From the NCBI GenBank assembly GCA_028696365.1, contig JAQVHG010000019.1, forward strand, positions 1 through 17,302: a stretch of 17,302 nucleotides of DNA, in the 5' to 3' direction. The notes beneath the pieces were generated by a model. The model ran no database searches, was not told where the DNA came from, and saw nothing but the letters and a program-made list of their open reading frames with translations. Origin of the DNA: Methanofollis sp. GTDB taxonomy: Archaea > Halobacteriota > Methanomicrobia > Methanomicrobiales > Methanofollaceae. Positions 6,349 through 12,853 of this stretch are shown one piece after another. Position 1 is the stretch's first letter; the number at the start of each line of letters is the position of its first letter. The position numbers were made by a program, and so were the translations under genes.

Positions 6349-7212
6349 TTAAATAAGTTTGGAGCGCTGCAGGAGGAGGATGTCCTCGGTGGTGAGCTTC
6401 TCGCCGCCCTTGAAGAGTTCGAAGATCCGCTCGGCTTCCTGACGGACCTGACGACGCTCCTTGGTGACCCTGGACTTCTTCTTCTTGTTGTGCAGGCCAG
6501 AGATGACCTTGTCATAGTCACGCAGTTCCTTCTGGCAGGAGATGAAGGCCTGGTGCTCCTCGTCGGCTGCTTCCTGTGCCTCGACAAAGGCCTTGTGCTC
6601 GGCGTCGGCGTGCTCACGGGACTGGTCGGCCTTCCGGTAGAAGTCGACCATCTGCTCGTGATGGTTCTGAGCAAGATCGGCAACCTCAGTCACTTTGGCG
6701 TGAAAATCGGATGCCTGCTTGCGCAGATCGCGGGCGGCCTGGAGTTTGGTCTTGAGATCCTTGTTCTGCTCAAGTTCGTCCTCCTGCTCCTTAATGGCAG
6801 CCTTCATCTGCTTGATCTTGTCGATGAGTTCCCGTTCCTTGTCGGTGGAGAAGACTTCGGTCTGTTGCCTGAACTCGAGTGATTCGATCTGCCGCTGAAG
6901 TTCCTTGGCGCTAGAGTTGCGCTTGAATGCGGAGTGCTCCTTCTTAAAAGAGTCGATCTCACCGAAGTACGCATTGGCCTCGGCATTGAGCTTGTTCCTC
7001 TGGTTCTTCAGATCCTTGACCTCAGCGTTGTACTGGTCACGGAGCTCCTTGTTCTTCTGGGCTTCTTCGACGAACTCGCGGGTCTGGCCGTTGAGTCTAT
7101 TCCGTTCTTTCGCATGGGAACTGGCGAGGGCGTTCAGTTCGTTCCGCCGGTTTTTATGCTGTTCAGACTCGGAAAGAGCTTTCTTTCTTTTTTCGATCAG
7201 TTCGTCCAACAT
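6349..7212 (-). CDS. Coiled-coil protein of the COG1340 family
   Basis: A 287-residue, highly charged, almost entirely alpha-helical protein. Heptad-like patterns of Leu/Ala against Glu/Lys/Gln/Arg run from about residue 1 to 235, with no signal peptide or membrane segment. A short globular end follows (KKKKSRVTKERRQVRQEAERIFELF, then GEKLTTEDILLLQR at about 271-284). This matches my recollection of the conserved archaeal coiled-coil family COG1340. Members are sometimes annotated as phosphoserine phosphatase, but no HAD motif (DxDxT/S) is present here. The role is unknown; a structural, scaffold or nucleoid-associated role is possible. It stands alone between two repeat blocks with its own promoter and terminator. 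Confidence 0.8.
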   Translation of the reverse strand: MLDELIEKRKKALSESEQHKNRRNELNALASSHAKERNRLNGQTREFVEEAQKNKELRDQYNAEVKDLKNQRNKLNAEANAYFGEIDSFKKEHSAFKRNSSAKELQRQIESLEFRQQTEVFSTDKERELIDKIKQMKAAIKEQEDELEQNKDLKTKLQAARDLRKQASDFHAKVTEVADLAQNHHEQMVDFYRKADQSREHADAEHKAFVEAQEAADEEHQAFISCQKELRDYDKVISGLHNKKKKSRVTKERRQVRQEAERIFELFKGGEKLTTEDILLLQRSKLI

Positions 7213-7218
7213 GCTTTA

Positions 7219-7252
7219 CCAATCCTCAATCTCGATACCAATTGTATAGAGC
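7219..7252 (-). promoter_or_regulatory. Promoter region and ribosome binding site of the coiled-coil gene
   Basis: On the minus strand TCTATACAAT (7250-7241) is a TATA-like box about 30 bp before the ATG at 7212, and GAGGATTGG (7227-7219) is a Shine-Dalgarno-like sequence 6 bp before it. The two imply a start very close to the Shine-Dalgarno sequence, so one of them may be fortuitous. Confidence 0.4.
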
Positions 7253-7399
7253 CACCGGGTCTATTGATGCACGGGGGCGCCCGTAGGAATGTGAAGTGAA
7301 ACAAAAGAAATGATACAACAAAAGATGCCATCCGGAACAGAGACGAACCCTGTTTCTTGTGCTCACAACGCTGTACATTGATGTTCAACTCCGATACCC

Positions 7400-7462
7400 T
7401 CTGGTGCATCCGACTGGTCGGTGCACCAATTGCACCGTGGTGATCCGCGGTGGGATATACCA
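7400..7462 (+). repeat. Cluster of GGTGCA inverted repeats, no gene
   Basis: CGGTGCA-CCAAT-TGCACCG (7419-7437) is a perfect inverted repeat with 7-bp arms. A further GGTGCA occurs at 7403-7408, and ACCGTGGTGATCCGCGGTGG follows at once with its own partial symmetry. It lies in the 667-bp gap between the coiled-coil and flavodoxin genes and is not part of the terminal-repeat element family. It could be an operator or a hairpin. No open frame in the gap looks like a gene. Confidence 0.4.
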
Positions 7463-7566
7463 GGATTTCTAATAGTTAGCGTCATTGTTTGTATTAAGCG
7501 TTTCGCATGGGGCAGGAGAGGGAGATGTCAATGATGGTGACGTCAGAGAAAAAGTTCTGGAAGAAA

Positions 7567-7590
7567 CCCCCACCGCGTTTCTGGTGGGGG
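7567..7590. repeat. GC-rich hairpin, possibly an element remnant
   Basis: CCCCCACC-GCGTTTCT-GGTGGGGG is a perfect 8-bp stem with an 8-nt loop. It is preceded by TTCTGGAAGAAACCCC and followed at 7610-7620 by TTCTAGAAACC, both faintly like the termini of the repeat family, so this may be a badly decayed copy. The rest of 7470-7680 shows nothing I can identify. Confidence 0.35.
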
Positions 7591-7680
7591 GTGCAGGTGG
7601 AGAGGGCACAGTTCTAGAAACCGTTCGATCGTCGCCGCTTCTGTCTCTCTTCACGGGAATAGTATTAATGCCCTTTTAGT

Positions 7681-7865
7681 AGCTCTGTAGAAATCCTCAC
7701 CCTTTATGAGTGCACGTGTGACTCACTCGCTTTCCCTCATGGAAGGTATATTCGAAATTCCCTGAAGAGAGATTGCCGTCCTCGACCTATCGTGTTGTGG
7801 TGGGGGGTTTGGGGGGCGGCAAGTCCCCCGCTAGAGAGAACAGTCCAGAGGGTTTCTACAGAGCC
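7681..7865 (-). mobile_element. TIR repeat element, copy B (inverted, right half deleted)
   Basis: Ends AGCTCTGTAGAAATCCTC at 7681 and GAGGGTTTCTACAGAGCC at 7865, inverted copies of each other and of the family termini. Read on the minus strand it has the GC hairpin (GGGGGACTTGCCGCCCCCC), then CACGATAGGTCGAGGACGGCA as in copies C2 and D2. It lacks the partner CCTATCGTG arm and the second GC hairpin, which explains its 185-bp length. No matching direct repeats are seen at its edges. Its right edge lies only 14 bp from the end of the flavodoxin gene. Confidence 0.7.
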
Positions 7866-7879
7866 CTCCCTTGTCCTTT

Positions 7880-8392
7880 TCAGACCGCGGCCACGGCACA
7901 TTGTTTGGCCAGACTTCTGGCCCAGGCCCGAATCGCCTCCCAGTCCCTGGCGTCCTCGGTCTTTGCCTTGTTATATCTCATGAAGCGGCCGAAGATCGGG
8001 ATAAAGGAAGGGTTCATTCTTCCAGCAAACATGCCCATCTCGCCCTTGACCTGGACGCGGTTGGTGATAGGTGCCATCGCCTCCTCCACCTTCCTGCAGG
8101 TCTCGTCGGTCAGATCCTTGCAACTCATCCCGACGGCGAAGGTCGCGACCTGCTTCTCCTTGAGGGCATCGGCAAAGCGGATTACAAACGTCTTTGCCTC
8201 TTTCAGGATCATTCCCATATAGATGGGAGATCCGATGACGACCATGTCATATTCTGCAAGGCTCTCAACCATTCCGACAGCCTTGGCCTTGGCCTCGAAG
8301 CCCTCCTCATTCAGAGTCTCGGTGATGACTTCGGCGATCTCGCGCGTAGTCTCGTGTTTTGTCGCATAAGCGATGAGAATGCGTAGCGGCAT
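7880..8392 (-). CDS. Flavodoxin-domain protein
   Basis: A 170-residue protein starting MPLRILIAYATKHETTREIA. The first strand followed by T11-x-x-x-T15-T16 is the FMN phosphate-binding loop of flavodoxins. DMVVIGSPIYMG at about 49-60 and the loop around VGMSCKDLTD fit the isoalloxazine-side loops. Length and the ending (FMRYNKAKTEDARDWEAIRAWARSL) suit the HemG-like/flavodoxin-5 type found in many methanogens, which are soluble FMN redox proteins. A protoporphyrinogen oxidase role cannot be assumed, because methanogens make heme, if at all, by another route. It lies 42 bp downstream of recQ with a TATA-like CTTATATTATT in between, so it may be transcribed separately. Confidence 0.85.
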   Translation of the reverse strand: MPLRILIAYATKHETTREIAEVITETLNEEGFEAKAKAVGMVESLAEYDMVVIGSPIYMGMILKEAKTFVIRFADALKEKQVATFAVGMSCKDLTDETCRKVEEAMAPITNRVQVKGEMGMFAGRMNPSFIPIFGRFMRYNKAKTEDARDWEAIRAWARSLAKQCAVAAV

Positions 8393-8408
8393 GGTGGATG
8401 CACCTGGC

Positions 8409-8425
8409 GAAATAATATAAGAGTG
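8409..8425 (-). promoter_or_regulatory. Probable promoter of the flavodoxin gene
   Basis: On the minus strand ACTCTTATATTATT (8424-8411) sits in the 42-bp gap after recQ. A start about 25 bp on would coincide with the ATG at 8392, predicting a leaderless message. The CAGGTG at 8406-8401 could instead be a Shine-Dalgarno sequence on a recQ read-through transcript. Confidence 0.45.
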
Positions 8426-8434
8426 TTGAGCGGT

Positions 8435-9874
8435 TTAGGGATCCCTCTCCTGCATATATTCATAGATGGCAGTGAGGAAGGCAGGGCCGTATTTTTCCAG
8501 TTTAATCTTCCCGACACCTGAGATCTGCCTGAAACTCTCGCGGTCGCGGGGGCGGGTGCGGGCCATCTCTTGCAGGCTCTTATCAGAGAAAATGTTCGAG
8601 GCAGGTTTGCTGGTATTATTCGCGATCTCCTTGCGCAGCGCCTTCAAACTAAGGAACAACTCCGTGTCTTCGGGGGTGAGGCGAAGACAGTTGTCGCAGA
8701 GGTTGCAGTTTTCCACGACATACTCCTCACCAAAATATTTTAGGAGATATTTCCGTCTACACCCAGTCGTTTCACAGTACCTGACCATCGCATCAAGTTT
8801 GGTGAGCGCAGCGCGCCGGTGCGGCGCACCTGGGGCGTCGCGGTCGAGCATGGAGCGGAGCATGTCAGCATCCTCTGGACTGTAGAAGAGGACACACTCG
8901 CTGGATTTCCCGTCCCGTCCAGCGCGGCCGGTCTCCTGGTAATATGACTCAAGGGTCTTTGGCATGTTGTAGTGGACAACATAACGGACATCAGGTTTGT
9001 CGATGCCCATACCAAAGGCGACGGTGGCACACACGATCTGCACACGGTCGTGGACGAACCTCTCCTGGACCTCTTCTCTCTCCTTTTTTGGGAGGCCAGC
9101 ATGGTAGGGGAGTGCCTGGTATCCATATTTCTGCAGTTGCCTGGATAGTTCTTCTGTGTTTTTTTTGCTGAAACAGTAGACGATCCCTGATTCGTTCCTG
9201 TGTCGATTAATGTAGGAAAGGAGGAGGGCCATTGGATTCGTCTTTGGGATCACACGATACAGGAGGTTGGTGCGGTTGAAACTGCCGACGAACTCGCAAG
9301 CGTCTGAAAGACCAAGTTGCCTGGAGATATCCATCCTCACTTCAGGGGTGGCAGTGGCAGTCAGGGCGATGACAGGAACGTCCGGAAAGCGCCTCTTCAG
9401 TCTGGAGAGGTGTCGGTATTCTGGCCTGAAATCGTGGCCCCATTCAGAGATGCAGTGTGCCTCGTCGATGGCGATGAGATGAACCTGGAGGTGGGCGAGT
9501 GACCGCAGGAAATCGGGCTGCATTGATTTTTCTGGGGACAGAAAGAGGATCCTGAGAGTATTTTCGCTTAACTGTCTTCTGATCTCAGCCTTCTCCAGAT
9601 AGGTGAGCGTACTCGTGTAGGCAGCCGCAGCGATCCCCCTTAGGTTCAGGTCGTCAACCTGGTCTTTCATGAGCGAGATGAGCGGGGAGACGACGATGGC
9701 GAGGCCGCCGAGGTACAGGGCAGGCAACTGGTAGCAGAGCGATTTTCCCCCGCCGGTCGCCATGATCGCCACAGTGTCCCGGCCATCAAGGACAGATCGT
9801 ATGATCTCCTGCTGATGTGGTAAAAACGAGGTATAGCCCCAGTATTTTTTCAGGAGTGCGTCGACAGGGTCCAT
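8435..9874 (-). CDS. recQ: ATP-dependent DNA helicase RecQ, without the winged-helix domain
   Basis: A 479-residue superfamily-2 3'-5' helicase for recombination and fork repair. Motif 0 region LPHQQEII at 18-25; Walker A TGGGKS at 40-45; DEAH at 137-140; TATATP at 172-177; motif V/VI region ATVAFGMGIDKPDVR and QETGRAGRDG at 313-322. The zinc site is C372, C390, C393, C396. The zinc module is followed within about 30 residues by a C-terminal HRDC-like domain with the helix-hairpin motif ISGVGKIKLEKYG at 451-463. The roughly 100-residue winged-helix (RQC) domain of E. coli RecQ (about 610 residues) is therefore absent. Such short RecQs exist in other microbes. A GAGG lies a few bases before the start. 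The gene is flanked by repeat elements on both sides. Confidence 0.93.
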   Translation of the reverse strand: MDPVDALLKKYWGYTSFLPHQQEIIRSVLDGRDTVAIMATGGGKSLCYQLPALYLGGLAIVVSPLISLMKDQVDDLNLRGIAAAAYTSTLTYLEKAEIRRQLSENTLRILFLSPEKSMQPDFLRSLAHLQVHLIAIDEAHCISEWGHDFRPEYRHLSRLKRRFPDVPVIALTATATPEVRMDISRQLGLSDACEFVGSFNRTNLLYRVIPKTNPMALLLSYINRHRNESGIVYCFSKKNTEELSRQLQKYGYQALPYHAGLPKKEREEVQERFVHDRVQIVCATVAFGMGIDKPDVRYVVHYNMPKTLESYYQETGRAGRDGKSSECVLFYSPEDADMLRSMLDRDAPGAPHRRAALTKLDAMVRYCETTGCRRKYLLKYFGEEYVVENCNLCDNCLRLTPEDTELFLSLKALRKEIANNTSKPASNIFSDKSLQEMARTRPRDRESFRQISGVGKIKLEKYGPAFLTAIYEYMQERDP

Positions 9875-9956
9875 GGGATCCTCTTCATAGTGGGGAGAGG
9901 TGGGTGTTGAAGTTTGGGTTCAGGACTCTGAGACTCTGGAAATACATCTGATCAAT

Positions 9957-10206
9957 AACTCTGTGGAAACCCCCATCACTCTTCTTGGTGTGAGCGTGCC
10001 TCACCTGTCTTCCCACACGGGGGGTTCACACGAAGATCAAAGGTCTTCTCGAGCCCGTTATCATTTGTTGCCCCCGGACCCCCGGCATGAAGATAGGGCT
10101 GGGAAAACATCATGGGTAAACATGACGAGGGTGCTGCCGTCATCGATTGATCATGTCGTAGCGAGTTCCTGCCAAAGAGTTCCATCCAGAGGTTCTCTAC
10201 AAAGCC
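9957..10206 (-). mobile_element. TIR repeat element, copy C1 (inverted)
   Basis: A 250-bp copy bounded by AACTCTGTGGAAACCCC (9957) and GGTTCTCTACAAAGCC (ending 10206). On the minus strand it reads GACGGCAGCACCCTCGTCATG, then CCCTATCTTCATGCCGGGGG, then GTGGGAAGACAGGTGAGGC, in the same order as copy C2. The long-range stem is present in altered form: CATGA (10090-10086 complement) pairs with TCATG (10151-10155), where C2 has CACGA/TCGTG. A further terminus-like GACTCTGGAAATAC lies just outside at about 9932-9945. It lies in the 727-bp divergent gap upstream of recQ. No gene. Confidence 0.65.
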
Positions 10207-10229
10207 GAAAATCCTCCTCAATTTTCGGC
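10204..10229. repeat. Hairpin at the edge of copy C1
   Basis: GCCGAAAAT-(8 nt)-ATTTTCGGC is a perfect 9-bp inverted repeat beginning in the terminal bases of copy C1 and followed by CCCCTATTGCC. It lies in the 48-bp spacer between copies C1 and C2. Its role is unknown. Confidence 0.5.
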
Positions 10230-10254
10230 CCCCTATTGCCTATTCCTATCAACC

Positions 10255-10488
10255 GACTCTGTAGAAATCCTCTTGATGAATCTCTCTGTCGGGGGCTTGG
10301 CCGCCCCCCGAGCCCCCCGCCACACGATAGGTAGAGGACGGCAGCACTCTCTTGATGGTCATCGATTCTGCCTTCCCGCCCCTATCGTGATCCCGGGGGT
10401 CAGGGCGGCACTCGCCCCCGGACAAAGAGGGAGGAAGGCGGGTGACACACGTCTCACCCACACAATTGGTGAGAGTTTCTACAGAGCC
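10255..10488 (+). mobile_element. TIR repeat element, copy C2 (full length)
   Basis: One of two near-complete copies (234 bp). Termini GACTCTGTAGAAATCCTC and GAGAGTTTCTACAGAGCC match as inverted repeats at 12 of the outer 13 positions. Inside are hairpin 1 (GGGGGC-TTGGCC-GCCCCC, from 10291), a long-range 9-bp stem CACGATAGG (10323-10331) with CCTATCGTG (10381-10389), a second GC stem (CCGGGGG from 10393 with CCCCCGG near 10415), and GGAGGAAGGCGGGTGACACAC before the right end. The immediate flanks are TATCAACC (10247-10254) and TATCACCC (10489-10496), 7 of 8 identical, consistent with a target-site duplication. Confidence 0.75.
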
Positions 10489-10551
10489 TATCACCCATTT
10501 GTGTGGTTTCGCCCGCCTATAGATGCACCCGCGAGTTTTGAACGTAAATCC

Positions 10552-10601
10552 AGGATTTATCCCTCAGAAACCATATTAACCAGGACAGTTGAATTCTCTC
10601 T
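10552..10601 (+). promoter_or_regulatory. Promoter of the TIGR00300 gene
   Basis: CCATATTAACC at 10569-10579 lies 25-30 bp before the ATG at 10602, the right distance for a leaderless archaeal message, and no Shine-Dalgarno sequence precedes the ATG. GGATTTATCC at 10552-10561 is an alternative TATA box that would give an 18-bp leader. Confidence 0.4.
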
Positions 10602-11840
10602 ATGCAAGCTTCCCGTGAAATAGAACTGGAAGGGCATATCATCGATTCAGGCGTCATGACGATGGTCATGGACCGGGTCATGGATATGGGCGGGGATTTC
10701 GAGACCCTCGTCTTCGATATCGGGAAGAAAAAGACCGACACTAGTTATGCACGCCTCAGGGTGAGTGCCAAGGAAGAGCGCCAGCTTGACGCGATCCTCA
10801 GCGAACTCTTCAGGCTCGGGGCCCACCTCCCGGTCTCCACCGATGCCGTGCTCGTGCCGGCCGAAGGCGACCGGATCGTCCCCAAGGGGTTCTACTCGAC
10901 AACCAACCACCCGACCTGGATCAAGTTCAGGGGCGAGTGGATACCGGTCGAAGACCTTGAGATGGACTGTCTCCTGGTTGTCGATCCGACAGAGAAAAAG
11001 GCCTTCAGCACCCCTCTCTCCAAACTCAAGAAAGGCGACTGCGTCGTCGTCGGCGAGGAGGGGGTCAAGGTCGAGTTCCCCCACCGCCCGCGTGAAGGGA
11101 GCACCTTTGAGTTCATGCACGGCACGGTCTCCTCTGAACGCCCGTCTGAGACGTTGATCGAGAAGATCGCCCGTGAGATCTCCACCATCAAGCGTGAGAA
11201 CGGCAAAATCGTCCTGGTCGGCGGCCCTGCTATCATCCACTCTGGCGGCGGCCCTGCACTCTCCGGGATCATCCACGACGGCTACATCGACGTCCTCTTC
11301 GCCGGCAACGCCCTTGCCACCCACGACATCGAGTCCAACCTCTTTGGGACCTCCCTGGGGATGGATATCAAGACAGCAAAGCTCGTCACCGGCGGGCACA
11401 AACACCACATCTACGCTATCTCAGAGATCATGCGTGCCGGCTCGATCAAGGACGCCGTCGAGCAGGGCGTTGTCACCGGCGGCGTGATGTACGAGTGCGT
11501 CAGGCACAACGTCCCCTTCGTTCTCGCAGGATCGATCAGGGACGACGGTCCCCTCCCCGACGTCATCACCGATGTGATGGTGGCCCAGGACCGGATGCGC
11601 GAGCACCTCCGCGGGGCGGATATGGTGCTCATGGTTGCCACCCTCCTCCACTCGGTGGCGGTCGGCAACTGCCTCCCCTCGCATGTGAAGACGATCTGCG
11701 TGGACATCAACCCGGCTTCGGTGACCAAACTGATGGACCGCGGCACCTCGCAGGCGATTGGGGTCGTCTCTGACGCAGGCACCTTCTTCCCGATGCTTGC
11801 CAGAAAACTGGACGAAATTTCAGAAAAAGTCAGCGAGTAA
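10602..11840 (+). CDS. TIGR00300 family (LOR/SDH-like) protein, probable archaeal ornithine cyclodeaminase
   Basis: A 412-residue cytosolic protein of the TIGR00300/LOR-SDH domain family. The N-terminal part (about 1-180) has the family start SREIELEGHIIDSG and the conserved GFYSTTNHPTWIKF at 96-109. The C-terminal part (about 190-412) is a dinucleotide-binding domain: KIVLVGGPAIIHSGGGPAL at 202-220, DVLFAGNALATHDIE at 230-244, then VDINPASVTKL and GVVSDAGTF near the end. A methanococcal member has been characterised as an ornithine cyclodeaminase (ornithine to proline plus ammonia) unrelated to the bacterial enzyme, so proline synthesis is the likely role. The older lysine-oxoglutarate reductase/saccharopine dehydrogenase label rests on distant similarity. 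The gene stands alone and overlaps the convergent RaSEA gene by 11 bp. Confidence 0.88.
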   Translation: MQASREIELEGHIIDSGVMTMVMDRVMDMGGDFETLVFDIGKKKTDTSYARLRVSAKEERQLDAILSELFRLGAHLPVSTDAVLVPAEGDRIVPKGFYSTTNHPTWIKFRGEWIPVEDLEMDCLLVVDPTEKKAFSTPLSKLKKGDCVVVGEEGVKVEFPHRPREGSTFEFMHGTVSSERPSETLIEKIAREISTIKRENGKIVLVGGPAIIHSGGGPALSGIIHDGYIDVLFAGNALATHDIESNLFGTSLGMDIKTAKLVTGGHKHHIYAISEIMRAGSIKDAVEQGVVTGGVMYECVRHNVPFVLAGSIRDDGPLPDVITDVMVAQDRMREHLRGADMVLMVATLLHSVAVGNCLPSHVKTICVDINPASVTKLMDRGTSQAIGVVSDAGTFFPMLARKLDEISEKVSE

Positions 11841-12825
11841 GGGGCATGCACCATGGGCGCTCATGCGCCATGACATACTCCCACTCTTTTTTGCACCCGC
11901 ACTCCACCTCGTCGAGGAGGGCGCGGGCCAGCTCCACGTCGCCGGTGAGGGCGAAGTCGTTGATCCCCTGTACAAGTTCACGGTCACATTTCCCGCAGTT
12001 GTGCGGCCCGCGTGTCGCCCCCCCACCGACGGGATCGCAGAAGACGGGGACGTCGCCGGAGATGCCGGCGAGCACCTCGAGGATGGACCAGAGGTACGGC
12101 GGGCGGTAGGTGCGCTCTTTCCATGCCTTCTCCAGTTCGGTGCCGCGCTGGACCGTGCAGGCATTCATCGAGATCATCCCGCAGTACGGTGTCACCTCTT
12201 GGATCGAACGCTTCATATCCTCGACCGCCTCGCTCTCGGTGAGATACATCGGCTTGAGGAGGAGGTAGGCCTTCACCCCAGCGCCGGCCGCCTCGGCGCG
12301 CTTTGAGGCGGCGATGTAGTCGGCGAAGGTGAACCCTTTCCTAATCGACTTCTCCCTGATCGCGTCGTTGGTCGTCTCCAGTCCGACGGCGATGTGCAGA
12401 GGAGTCTCATAAGCTCCGGTGTCGAGGGCGGCGACCATCGCTTCGGTGCCTTCCTCGTCGACATACTCCGGCCTGGTCTCGACGACGACGACCTTCCCGG
12501 CAAAGGCCCGGCAGACATCCTCTCTGAAGGCAGGAGGCACCTCGACCGGGTCGAGGAAACTCCCTGAAGTGAAGATCTTGATCATCTGCACGTCTGCAAG
12601 ATTGAAGTGCTCCTCCACCCAGGCGAGTTGCCCGCGCATCTGCGCGAGGACTTCCTCCTGAGATGCCCCGAAGTAGCCCTCGAACCGGTATCCGCACATC
12701 AGACACCGACGGTACGAGCAACCGCCGCTCTTGAAGATGACGGTTAGCGAATCGAGAACCGAGCCCTCATATCGGTCCTTTCCCTTCCATGCCGCCAGGG
12801 GTTTGATCGACTCCATAGATACCAT
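11830..12825 (-). CDS. raSEA: Archaeosine biosynthesis radical SAM protein RaSEA
   Basis: A protein of 331 residues from the chosen start. With ArcS it completes archaeosine (G+) at position 15 of archaeal tRNAs; the Elp3-like radical SAM enzyme cleaves the lysine-modified preQ0 base. The iron-sulfur motif is GGCSYRRCLMCGYRFEG, with C36, C41 and C44 in the C-x4-C-x2-C spacing of this family. A barrel follows (KIFTSGSFLDP, VVVETRPEYV, IAVGLETTNDAIREKSIRKG). The C-terminal part has more cysteines (FCDPVGGGATRGPHNCGKCDREL, ECGCKK) that could bind a metal. I start at the ATG at 12825 because GAGGTG lies just upstream and the next ATG is at 12816. A longer reading to 12957 would run through the divergent gene's start and has no family support. 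Confidence 0.9.
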   Translation of the reverse strand: MVSMESIKPLAAWKGKDRYEGSVLDSLTVIFKSGGCSYRRCLMCGYRFEGYFGASQEEVLAQMRGQLAWVEEHFNLADVQMIKIFTSGSFLDPVEVPPAFREDVCRAFAGKVVVVETRPEYVDEEGTEAMVAALDTGAYETPLHIAVGLETTNDAIREKSIRKGFTFADYIAASKRAEAAGAGVKAYLLLKPMYLTESEAVEDMKRSIQEVTPYCGMISMNACTVQRGTELEKAWKERTYRPPYLWSILEVLAGISGDVPVFCDPVGGGATRGPHNCGKCDRELVQGINDFALTGDVELARALLDEVECGCKKEWEYVMAHERPWCMPLTR

Positions 12826-12853
12826 TAACACCTCATTCGTTGATCTTTTACCT
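12826..12853. promoter_or_regulatory. Compact divergent promoter between RaSEA and the surface-protein gene
   Basis: Only 28 bp separate the two divergent start codons. GAGGTG (minus strand) serves RaSEA as a possible Shine-Dalgarno sequence. The surface-protein ATG at 12854 has none, suggesting a leaderless message whose TATA region (ATACCATTAAC, about 12819-12829) lies inside the first codons of RaSEA. Each promoter must therefore overlap the other gene. Confidence 0.4.

Noticed and set aside
7773..8386. Plus-strand frames (149 and 171 codons) opposite the flavodoxin gene
   Set aside because: They are antisense to a gene with a clear FMN-binding motif, begin inside a repeat element, and show no domain.
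10273..10623. An open frame in copy C2 (VGGLAAPRAP...) that is also open at the matching place in copy D2 (14434-14706), suggesting a conserved small protein
   Set aside because: It needs a TTG start, runs through GC-rich hairpins and both element ends, and is not open in copies A1-A3, B, C1 and D1. The shared frame follows from recent common origin of the two best copies.
10647..11408. A 253-codon open frame on the minus strand opposite the TIGR00300 gene
   Set aside because: It is antisense to a well-conserved gene in GC-rich codons, has a low-complexity acidic composition with no recognisable domain, and has no start signals.
12731..12853. An upstream extension of the surface-protein gene to 12731
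   Set aside because: It would bury the signal peptide 41 residues inside the protein and overlap RaSEA; the ATG at 12854 gives a perfect signal peptide.
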